From: Faecalibacterium sp. UBA1771
GTDB taxonomy: Bacteria > Bacillota > Clostridia > Oscillospirales > Ruminococcaceae
Direction: 5' to 3'
Assembly (NCBI GenBank): GCA_002315315.1
Contig: DCGT01000031.1
Span: 1,596 to 10,123, forward strand
DNA length: 8,528 nucleotides
This document shows positions 1 to 6,026 of the stretch, one piece after another. Numbering within the stretch: position 1 is the stretch's first letter; every line of letters starts with the position of its first letter. The position numbers and the translations under genes were made by a program. The notes beneath the pieces were generated by a model. That model ran no database searches. It was not told the origin of the DNA and saw only the letters and a program-made list of their open reading frames with translations.

Positions 1-1559
1 ACGGTATCGCCGTTTCCGTTGCCGTCATAGGTTATGGTATAAATTTCGGGGTTAACGGGAGGATTCGATGGGTTCGTCGCATCGTTGGTGTATGCTTTCA
101 AGCGAGCCGTATATCCGCTGTTCTTATAATCCGAAACAGTTCCGGTGCTTGTAATACGGTATGTCTTGTCATTCTTGGTATTGGCTGTAAATTTAATCCA
201 ACTGTAGCTATATGAGTCATCGACAAAAACACTTGCGCTTTTGTTAAATTCAACTACAACGCTGTAATTCTGCCCCTTTGCAACAACGGGTCCGTCAATC
301 TCAAAGGTATAAAAGCCTTCGTAAGTTGAGGTGTAGCTCTGCTTTGCCGCAAGAGTTCCTCCGAGCGGGTCACCGTTAGTAACACCTGTGTAAATATAAA
401 TGTTGCCGGAGGCGTTGACCGACGCAATACCTATACCTACCGCGTCAATCTTTTCGTAATTGCTTGTGAGTCCTTTTACCGTGTAGATAGCCGCGACCTT
501 ATCCCCTGCATCTACATCCTCTTCTTCGTAATCGCAGGAGCCGTCGTACTGATAATTGTACTGGTATTTGTCGGCAGATTCGAAATCAAAAGCAAATACG
601 GTACCGTTATAATTGAGCGAGACGTCATAGTAGGAAATCCAGAAATAACCTTCAGTTCCGCTCGAATTAGGGTCAAGATCTCCGTCGGTACCCCAATCGT
701 AATCGCCCCACGAGTTCTTGGCAAGCCATGCACCGTTTGCCTTAGGCTTGGTTCTGAAGTTTTGGGCAGGATAAGAATCATTCCAGCCGACAATAGATAC
801 AGCGTGGTTAGATTGTCTCTTAGTAGTATAGTACGCGCCGTTGCTGCTGTTATAGTACGAGTTTGAATGATAATAGGAGCAGCTGAGTGTACCGTAATCC
901 ATTATTGCCTGCTTGACATTGTTCAAAGAGGTGGAAGAAGTGCTGTACGGAATAACTCGTGCATTCTGAAGGTGTGCTACATAGTTACCGGCATAACTTT
1001 TACCGAGATTATTGTTGTTTGCGGGAGTGGTATATGCGGAGGTATAGGGCAGACTGCTCTCATAGCAGGCATTGGTCCAGTTGGCAAGCGCGAACATAGT
1101 GAAAAGACTGTTGCCGCCGACTTCAAGTGTACCGTCGCTGCCTATTGGTTTCGTGCTGTCACCGGTGGCATTGCCGAGCGGGTCAATCTTGTCCTGGTAG
1201 AAATAGTAGGCAAGCTGCAGCTCAGAGAAATCCTTCAAACCCCCGCCATTCTTGTTGAAGGAAGCCTCTGCAGATGAGGTTGCCGAAAAAGCCCAGCATG
1301 TACCGTAGCTGCCCTGGTCCTTAATAGGTGTGGCGTAAGGGCTCTTATACGACGAGGGTAAAGCGTAGGTCGGGTCCTTTGTGGCCTTTTCCGCGGAAAC
1401 ATTTTCAGGTACTTCGGGCTTATAATCAATTTCGTGATATGTAAGCTCGGGCGTATCGTTTTGAACCTTATTAGGCGCCGCAAAAACAGTCACGGGAAGT
1501 AAACCGATGACGGTAATCAGCGCCAACAAGAAACAGATGATTTTATTTGCTTTTTTCAT
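1..1559 (-). CDS. Secreted papain-like (C1A) cysteine protease, C-terminus cut off by window edge
   Basis: This open frame starts at ATG 1557-1559 and runs off the left edge without a stop (519 full codons). Residues 1-28 form a signal peptide (KK, hydrophobic core, then VFAA). The peptidase C1A signature is complete: oxyanion Gln82 and catalytic Cys88 in DQGSYGTCWAFS, His252 in SNHAVSIVGW, and Asn282 in LAKNSWG. The region after about residue 310 (YFWISYYD onward) resembles the lectin-like domain that follows C1 peptidases in many clostridial surface proteases; this is from family memory. The last visible residues, a Pro/Asn-rich linker then YTITYDGNGNGDT, look like the start of an InlB-type repeat. 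An AAAGGAGA ribosome binding site lies 6 nt before the ATG, and the gene has its own promoter. Expected role: extracellular proteolysis. Whether it is wall-anchored cannot be seen because the C-terminus is missing. Confidence 0.93.
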   Translation of the reverse strand, partial: MKKANKIICFLLALITVIGLLPVTVFAAPNKVQNDTPELTYHEIDYKPEVPENVSAEKATKDPTYALPSSYKSPYATPIKDQGSYGTCWAFSATSSAEASFNKNGGGLKDFSELQLAYYFYQDKIDPLGNATGDSTKPIGSDGTLEVGGNSLFTMFALANWTNACYESSLPYTSAYTTPANNNNLGKSYAGNYVAHLQNARVIPYSTSSTSLNNVKQAIMDYGTLSCSYYHSNSYYNSSNGAYYTTKRQSNHAVSIVGWNDSYPAQNFRTKPKANGAWLAKNSWGDYDWGTDGDLDPNSSGTEGYFWISYYDVSLNYNGTVFAFDFESADKYQYNYQYDGSCDYEEEDVDAGDKVAAIYTVKGLTSNYEKIDAVGIGIASVNASGNIYIYTGVTNGDPLGGTLAAKQSYTSTYEGFYTFEIDGPVVAKGQNYSVVVEFNKSASVFVDDSYSYSWIKFTANTKNDKTYRITSTGTVSDYKNSGYTARLKAYTNDATNPSNPPVNPEIYTITYDGNGNGDT

Positions 1560-1596
1560 TGTGTTCTCCTTTGACGGGTTTTTCACTATTTTATAA

Positions 1597-1625
1597 ATTA
1601 TACAATTTTTTCAAGGCATTTGCAA
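1597..1625 (-). promoter_or_regulatory. Sigma-A-type promoter for the C1A protease gene
   Basis: On the minus strand a TTGCAA -35 box (1620-1625) is followed, after exactly 17 bp, by a perfect TATAAT -10 box (1597-1602). Predicted transcription start is near 1590, giving a leader of about 30 nt with a good ribosome binding site. The -35 box matches consensus at four of six positions. Confidence 0.68.
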
Positions 1626-1890
1626 ATTGTCGGCAACCGGAATTTGAACACCACTCGTCTATTCGGCAAAGCTTTTACAGCTACGTTTTTTTACATTCGG
1701 CACTGCTATAGCGGTGATTATTCCCATACCGACAAAGGAATTAAAGATTGTTCAAAATGCCTGATACCTCGCCGCAACGGAGGATTTTATTATGTTGCAG
1801 ATCGGCTCAAAAAGCATTTTGTGACGGATATTGACATATAATCGGAAAAGCTTATTCAGATACGGGCAATTTACATATTTTACCGGATAT
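1626..1890. other. Intergenic stretch with no supported gene
   Basis: This AT-rich gap lies between the operon terminator and the protease promoter. A 73-codon plus-strand frame (1620-1841) lacks a ribosome binding site and any recognisable sequence. A GGAGG followed by ATG near 1792 (plus strand) opens only a 10-codon frame. A 16-bp near-palindrome, CACTGCTATAGCGGTG (1701-1716), lies about 75 bp upstream of the protease -35 box and could be a regulator site, but it is single and unsupported. I recognise no riboswitch or tRNA here. Confidence 0.55.
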
Positions 1891-1919
1891 AAAACGTTCT
1901 GCATAAATGATGCAGAACG
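1891..1919 (-). terminator. Intrinsic terminator of the srtB operon
   Basis: A perfect 10-bp stem (CGTTCTGCAT pairing with ATGCAGAACG, 1895-1904 and 1910-1919) with a 5-nt loop is followed on the minus strand by TTTTAT. It lies 16 nt beyond the stop codon of the surface protein gene, so it closes the three-gene operon and separates it from the protease unit. Confidence 0.85.
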
Positions 1920-1935
1920 CTTTAATTCCTGTAAT

Positions 1936-2640
1936 TTATTTCTCACGTTTCTTTCTGCTCTTTGAGAAGCACAGAGCCGCGCCCGAAACACAGACCGCGC
2001 CCGAAACACAGACCGCGCCGAGAGATACCATACCGGTATTGGGAGACTTCGCAGTCGGCTTGGTTTTGACAAGAAACGCCAACGGTGAAAACGAATTGAA
2101 TTTAATAAGAACCGTATCGTCGCCGGTAATCTTGCTTTCAACAACTTCCCATTTTTGGTAATTCGGCTCCAACGGTTCGGTAACATAGTGCAGAATAACA
2201 AGATCATCTCCGACCTTGATGCCGGGAAAAATCAACTCAATCATAAGCGGGAAGCTCGAGGTGGCGGGATTGGTTGTATAAACCGGAGCCAATGCCGGGT
2301 CACCCTCCCACCTGATATCTCCGATCTGAGCAATTTGATATCCGGCAAGGTCTGAATCGATTCCTACACGCTTCGTTTCGGTATCAATCAGCTTATATGC
2401 ATCCTCGACAACCTTTGCCGCCGCGGAGCCGATAGAGCTTTGGTTAACATTGCTGACCACAATAAGCCAACCATCGGTAGAGGATGTTCGTGTTATTGTT
2501 TTTTGATATTCTGTATCAACCCTGATTGTAATGGTGTCGCCAACATCAAACTGAACGGTAGGAGAGTCGAATGCCGAAGCCGACAGACCGACGGACAGTG
2601 ACAAAGCAAGTACGGAAAGCAAAGCAATTATTCTTTTCAT
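1936..2640 (-). CDS. Sortase-anchored surface protein with C-terminal SPNTG sorting signal
   Basis: A 234-residue secreted protein. Residues 1-23 are a signal peptide (MKRII, hydrophobic core, ASA). The ectodomain (about 24-192) is beta-rich and matches no family I can name. The stretch KFNSFSPLAFLVKT (180-193) resembles the segment that often precedes the anchor in clostridial wall proteins. The C-terminus is a cell-wall sorting signal: SPNTG (199-203), a hydrophobic segment of about 20 residues, then a basic tail (SKSRKKREK). SPxTG-type motifs are known substrates of class B sortases, for example in Clostridioides difficile, and a class B sortase is encoded two genes upstream, so it is very probably the dedicated substrate. 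AAAGGAGA precedes ATG 2638-2640, and the gap to the upstream LCP gene is 23 nt. The hydrophobic anchor contains an in-frame 18-bp tandem duplication. Function beyond being surface-displayed is unknown. Confidence 0.85.
   Translation of the reverse strand: MKRIIALLSVLALSLSVGLSASAFDSPTVQFDVGDTITIRVDTEYQKTITRTSSTDGWLIVVSNVNQSSIGSAAAKVVEDAYKLIDTETKRVGIDSDLAGYQIAQIGDIRWEGDPALAPVYTTNPATSSFPLMIELIFPGIKVGDDLVILHYVTEPLEPNYQKWEVVESKITGDDTVLIKFNSFSPLAFLVKTKPTAKSPNTGMVSLGAVCVSGAVCVSGAALCFSKSRKKREK
1979..2019. repeat. 18-bp in-frame tandem repeat inside the membrane anchor
   Basis: GCGCCCGAAACACAGACC occurs twice back to back (1979-1996 and 1997-2014), followed by the first five bases of a third copy. 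The preceding bases CACAGAGCC (1970-1978) look like a degenerate earlier copy. On the coding strand the unit adds six residues (GAVCVS or a rotation) to the hydrophobic segment after SPNTG, so copy-number change would alter anchor length without breaking the frame. Confidence 0.9.
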
Positions 2641-2663
2641 AAATCTGTTCTCCTTTTTATGAA

Positions 2664-3728
2664 TTATTCAGAGTCGGAAATATATATAACCGGCTCATAG
2701 AATGTATTCAAAACGAGGTTGTAAAATTCATCCTCGTCTATTCGATATTGCAGATGTCTGCCGTCGTTCTCGGCTGTACCATTAAGTGTCACAATATCGC
2801 CTATACTCATTCTGACAGCCTGAGAAGCAAGATAAACCATGGAATTAAAATCAATATCGGTTGCGCTGTATTCGGAAATCGTTTCGATAAGCTCCGACAC
2901 CTTGGTAAGGTCGGTAAGACTGTTCTTCGCCGCCGAAACAAATGACTTCATATACTTTTTCTGTCGTGCAAGACGCTTGAGCGAGCTGTCCGGGTCTCTT
3001 GTATCACGAGTTTTCACATACGACAGTGCCTCTGAGCCTTGCAGAGTAACCGTATCTTCCTCATAATACTGCGTCCCGTTCAGCCTCATCGGCTCATCCA
3101 ATGTAACCGTAACTCCGCCGACTGCGTCGTTGAGCATTGCAACGCCGTCCATAAACAGCGTGAACTGCCCCTGAACGGGGAGTTGGTAAAAAAGATTTGA
3201 AACGGCTTTTTTGACAAGCTCACCGCACATCAAATCGTTTGTTCCGTATCCGTAGGCGAGAGCAATCTGCGATTCTCTCGAATACAGATATTCTCCGCTC
3301 TCGGTATAGAAATCTATATCGGTCATTGTGTCACGCGGTATCGCAATAAGCGAAACCTTATCATTCTGTATATCGACAACGGCAAGCATTACGAGGTCAC
3401 ACTGATGTCTGCCCTCGGAGTCTACATTATCCCGGTCAACGCCAGCCAATACGATATTGATAAGCTCTTTTCTGTAGCGATAGCCGACGCCGTCGACAAT
3501 TACATCGACGTCCTCTATCAGCTCTAATTTTTTTTTCACTTCCTCATCAACCGTTTCGGCTTGACGGGAGTCCATTACAGGTATTTCGTCGGACTGCAGA
3601 CTGCGCCTGCCCATTTCCCGCATAAACAGAACACCGGCGCCGAGAGCGGCGACAATTACGATTATATCAAGCATCACCCAGAGGAGCACGTGTCTCTTGT
3701 GGCGATGATGTCTGTGACGGTGACTCAA
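2664..3728 (-). CDS. LytR-CpsA-Psr (LCP) family wall-polymer ligase
   Basis: A 354-residue type II membrane protein. A short cytoplasmic tail with six histidines in residues 2-13 (SHRHRHHRHKRH) is followed by one membrane helix (about 14-36) and an extracellular LCP domain (about 88-270). LCP hallmarks are INIVLAGVDRD (91-101), a conserved Asp111, LIAIPRDT (127-134) with Arg132 and Asp133, DAVGGVTV (201-208), and YVKTRDTRDPDSSLKRLARQ (237-256) with Arg241 and Arg255. LCP enzymes transfer undecaprenyl-linked glycopolymers (teichoic acids, capsule) to peptidoglycan; the polymer here is unknown. The start is TTG 3726-3728, overlapping the srtB TGA in a TTGA quartet; GGGGGTG lies 8 nt upstream, and starting at the next Met would remove part of the membrane helix. 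The gene sits between srtB and the SPNTG protein, which implies co-expression with protein anchoring. Confidence 0.9.
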   Translation of the reverse strand: MSHRHRHHRHKRHVLLWVMLDIIVIVAALGAGVLFMREMGRRSLQSDEIPVMDSRQAETVDEEVKKKLELIEDVDVIVDGVGYRYRKELINIVLAGVDRDNVDSEGRHQCDLVMLAVVDIQNDKVSLIAIPRDTMTDIDFYTESGEYLYSRESQIALAYGYGTNDLMCGELVKKAVSNLFYQLPVQGQFTLFMDGVAMLNDAVGGVTVTLDEPMRLNGTQYYEEDTVTLQGSEALSYVKTRDTRDPDSSLKRLARQKKYMKSFVSAAKNSLTDLTKVSELIETISEYSATDIDFNSMVYLASQAVRMSIGDIVTLNGTAENDGRHLQYRIDEDEFYNLVLNTFYEPVIYISDSE

Positions 3729-4501
3729 TCAACCAGCACCCCCTGAACGAGATAACGGTGCGACGGGTCGTTCTTGACACAGGTAGACAGCGTAAGAATG
3801 CGGCTGTCGGCAGTAACCTCGACCGTTTCATCATAGTTTCCGTCGATAGTGCGAACAGCGTATACCTCATCAATATACCGCTGACGCAGAACATCGGAAT
3901 CATAATCATAGCTGAGGATAATATGACGGTCGTCAAACTGGTACGCGGCAAATATTCTGTATGTCAGAATCTCTGTAGGGGTATAAATCGTTATTTCGGG
4001 GTGAGAATCAAAAAATTCCTTGTCACGGTAAAGCTGAAGCTGTGCAAACATGGTAGTATCGTCCATACGATGACCGTAGACGACAGTGTTAAAATCACTG
4101 AAATCGTCGCTGTTGTAATTTTCAATGAATATACAGCCTCCGATTTGATAGTTGCCCTCCATATCGTGACGCAGATAGGCGCTGTTATCTGTTTTGCTGT
4201 AAAGAATCGGATAATCTATTTCGGTATCGGGAATGGTTATCCACGCAATTACATCTGTATTAATCTCCCAAAGACTTTCAAAATCAATCGGTATGAACTG
4301 TTCGGGTTCTTCTTCGGTTTGCGGCTCCGTCTCGACGACAGGCGCAGACTTCTCAACATAAACAGCCTGTCTCAGCCGCTCTGCCTCGGCGCGCTGTTTT
4401 GCCTGCTGTACAAAATAAAAAACCGCAAATCCGATACACAGTACAGAAAGGATCAGAAATATAATCCCGATAATTTTTCTCGTTCGTTCTTTTCCGCTCA
4501 T
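3725..4501 (-). CDS. srtB: Class B sortase
   Basis: A 258-residue membrane-bound transpeptidase. Residues 10-31 form an uncleaved signal anchor, followed by an acidic linker (about 56-68) and the sortase domain (about 75-258). The catalytic triad is visible: His144 in VVYGHRM, Cys241 in TLSTC, and Arg249 in SHRYLVQG. NTDVIAWITIPDTEIDYPIL (81-100) is a typical SrtB block. It should cleave sorting signals between Thr and Gly and attach the substrate to peptidoglycan; the SPNTG protein downstream is the obvious substrate. The start ATG 4499-4501 has only a weak ribosome binding site (GGTG 4 nt upstream), suggesting low expression. The stop overlaps the LCP start by 4 nt. I see no convincing promoter in the 93-bp gap to mscL, so either a weak promoter lies there or transcription continues from mscL. 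Confidence 0.93.
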   Translation of the reverse strand: MSGKERTRKIIGIIFLILSVLCIGFAVFYFVQQAKQRAEAERLRQAVYVEKSAPVVETEPQTEEEPEQFIPIDFESLWEINTDVIAWITIPDTEIDYPILYSKTDNSAYLRHDMEGNYQIGGCIFIENYNSDDFSDFNTVVYGHRMDDTTMFAQLQLYRDKEFFDSHPEITIYTPTEILTYRIFAAYQFDDRHIILSYDYDSDVLRQRYIDEVYAVRTIDGNYDETVEVTADSRILTLSTCVKNDPSHRYLVQGVLVD

Positions 4502-4536
4502 TATTCACCAAGCAGTTAATAATTTTTTTATCAAAT

Positions 4537-4579
4537 ATGTATACAATTGAATTATGAATTATCAGACACCGGTATACAT
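4537..4579. other. Inverted repeat between mscL and srtB
   Basis: ATGTATAC (4537-4544) and GTATACAT (4572-4579) can pair as an 8-bp stem around a 27-nt AT-rich loop. There is no T-run directly after the stem on either strand, so it is at best a poor terminator. It could be an operator or a weak attenuator ahead of srtB. Confidence 0.35.
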
Positions 4580-4594
4580 TTTCCTAATATGAAA

Positions 4595-5038
4595 TCAGTC
4601 GTTCTTTCCGTTTTTGAGCATATCTCTGATTTCGGTAAGCAGGGCGGCTTCATCACTGAGCTTAGGCTCCTCAGCGGGCTTTTCCTGCTCATTCTTTTTC
4701 GCCGCCGCATCGACCTTTTCACGCAAAGTATTGATAGCCTTGACAACAAGGAAGATAACAAAGGCAATGATAAGGAAATTTACAATACTCTGCAAAAAGC
4801 TGCCGTATGCGAGCACCGTCTCGTCGGTATTCTCTCCGGCGGGAGCGATAACATACTTCAATCCGTCAAGATTTATACGACCGAGGATAATGCTCAAAAT
4901 AGGCATTACGATATCGTTGACGAGGGAATTGACGATAGAAGTGAAGGCACTGCCGATGATAACACCGACTGCCAAATCAATGACGTTTCCTCTTGAAATA
5001 AATTCTTTAAATTCCTGAATGATACCTTTTTTCTTCAT
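4595..5038 (-). CDS. mscL: Large-conductance mechanosensitive channel MscL
   Basis: A 147-residue inner-membrane channel that opens under high membrane tension to release solutes during hypo-osmotic shock; MscL works as a homopentamer. The N-terminal helix and TM1 read FKEFISRGNVIDLAVGVIIG (10-29), the diagnostic MscL signature. The extracellular loop is about 52-80, TM2 about 81-100 (SFLQSIVNFLIIAFVIFLVV), and a charged C-terminal helix follows (about 125-143, AALLTEIRDML). Length is normal for the family. The frame is open upstream to 5116, but ATG 5036-5038 is the right start: it gives the canonical MKKKGIIQEFKEF N-terminus and has AAGGAG 9 nt upstream. It lies in a same-strand run between the methyltransferase gene and srtB and probably has its own promoter at 5233-5261. 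Confidence 0.96.
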   Translation of the reverse strand: MKKKGIIQEFKEFISRGNVIDLAVGVIIGSAFTSIVNSLVNDIVMPILSIILGRINLDGLKYVIAPAGENTDETVLAYGSFLQSIVNFLIIAFVIFLVVKAINTLREKVDAAAKKNEQEKPAEEPKLSDEAALLTEIRDMLKNGKND

Positions 5039-5173
5039 ATTAATCTCCTTCAACCATTTAACGGTATACACATCGTGAATACGGAAACGGTAATTATTTT
5101 TTGTCACATGGTACATTCAAGCAGAGACGTTAGAAGCGTTTTGAAAAAATGCAAGTATGACAAAAATCGTTGT

Positions 5174-5218
5174 TCGTACCGTTAGGGCATTCACAGTTTA
5201 TTGTACGATATTGCCCTA
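5174..5218 (-). promoter_or_regulatory. Candidate structured RNA leader upstream of mscL (possible pseudoknot)
   Basis: On the minus strand TAGGGCA (5212-5218) pairs with TGCCCTA (5183-5189), a 7-bp stem. TCGTAC in its loop (5203-5208) can pair with GTACGA (5174-5179) just downstream of the stem. Two interlocked perfect pairings form an H-type pseudoknot topology. It begins a few nucleotides after the predicted start of the promoter at 5233-5261, within an unusually long leader (about 185 nt) before mscL. I do not recognise it as a known riboswitch class. Confidence 0.35.
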
Positions 5219-5232
5219 TCTATACATATTAC

Positions 5233-5261
5233 AGTATAACACCGGTCATCGACATAATCAA
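5233..5261 (-). promoter_or_regulatory. Candidate promoter for mscL
   Basis: Minus-strand TTGATT (5256-5261), a 17-bp spacer, then TATACT (5233-5238). The -10 box matches consensus at five of six positions and the -35 at four of six, with optimal spacing. It lies directly after the methyltransferase stop codon. The predicted start is near 5226, giving a long untranslated leader before mscL. Confidence 0.5.
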
Positions 5262-5267
5262 CAAATA

Positions 5268-6026
5268 TTATTTTCTGACAACGAGTAAAAATCTGTGTGT
5301 TGTACCTGCGATTTGACCGACTTTTTCGAGCGTTTTCTGCATTTCGAGCAGTCTGTCAAAGCATTTGTCGACCGAAAAATCGGGAAATTCCCATTCGATT
5401 ATGCGTGCAAACCAGACAAATGCGCCCATATCACGAAAAATAATCGGATTAAAGGCTTCATCTGCCATTTCAACGGTAAAGCCTTCGTTTTCAAAAGAAG
5501 CACGGCATTCGGCAAGATTGTTGTGCGGGAACGGCTTGGGAGTATTCGGCAGAACCATCTCAACCAGCTCGCGGTCGTTGTCACAACCGACCTGCTGTGT
5601 TATAAATACTCCGCCCTTTTTGAGCAGACGGTGGCATTCGCGGGCATCAAAATCTCCATGGCGGTTGATGATAATATCAAAGCTTTCATCTGCGAACGGA
5701 ATATTTGTAGCGTCGGCGCACTCACGGAAATCAATACCGAGCGGGAGAAGCTTTTCAGCGCACAAAGTGACATTAGGGGCATATCCCTCGGTCGCGGCGG
5801 TTCTGTCTAAACGATGACCGAGCGACAGCAGAAATTCACCGCCGCCGGTATCATAATCGAGCAACATATCTTCATCGTCGAGATAACGGTGTATAATCTC
5901 ACTGTAATCCCAAGTCAAATTATTCTCTTCGGCATAGCGGTCGTTAATATGTGAAAAATCCCAGCCGTGAATGTGAGCGACATCTTCCTCCGCTTTCCAA
6001 ACTCGGTAGAGCTCTTCTTTGTTCAT
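5268..6026 (-). CDS. Class I SAM-dependent methyltransferase, substrate unknown
   Basis: A 252-residue cytoplasmic protein with a Rossmann-type methyltransferase core. The SAM-binding motif I is MLLDYDTGGGEFLLSLG (54-70), with the glycine-rich DTGGGE loop. A motif II-like acidic/aromatic block is ADATNIPFADESFDIIINRHG (104-124), followed by RLLKKGGVFITQQVG (133-147), typical of Methyltransf_11/25 folds. The N-terminal MNKEELYRVWKAEED and the C-terminal half, with aromatic residues around 204-215, probably form the substrate cap; no substrate can be named. Start ATG 6024-6026 has AAGGTG 6 nt upstream. The frame is open back to 6116, but that extension crosses the terminator hairpin and looks non-coding. 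The first 83 bp overlap, in another frame, the 3' end of the recombinase ORF, so this is probably the host gene next to the element's integration point. Confidence 0.85.
   Translation of the reverse strand: MNKEELYRVWKAEEDVAHIHGWDFSHINDRYAEENNLTWDYSEIIHRYLDDEDMLLDYDTGGGEFLLSLGHRLDRTAATEGYAPNVTLCAEKLLPLGIDFRECADATNIPFADESFDIIINRHGDFDARECHRLLKKGGVFITQQVGCDNDRELVEMVLPNTPKPFPHNNLAECRASFENEGFTVEMADEAFNPIIFRDMGAFVWFARIIEWEFPDFSVDKCFDRLLEMQKTLEKVGQIAGTTHRFLLVVRK

Noticed and set aside
1701..1716. Near-palindrome CACTGCTATAGCGGTG
   Set aside because: It is a single copy with one mismatched pair, with no regulator gene nearby and no second site, so it is compatible with chance.
1620..1841. 73-codon plus-strand frame in the gap upstream of the protease
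   Set aside because: It lacks a ribosome binding site, overlaps the protease promoter, and its product has no family features.
3758..4519. 253-codon plus-strand frame opposite srtB
   Set aside because: It is fully antisense to a sortase with intact catalytic residues, has no ribosome binding site and no recognisable domain; it is a shadow of codon bias.
4547..4996. 149-codon plus-strand frame opposite mscL
   Set aside because: The antisense frame of a clear MscL gene gives low-complexity product with no family resemblance.
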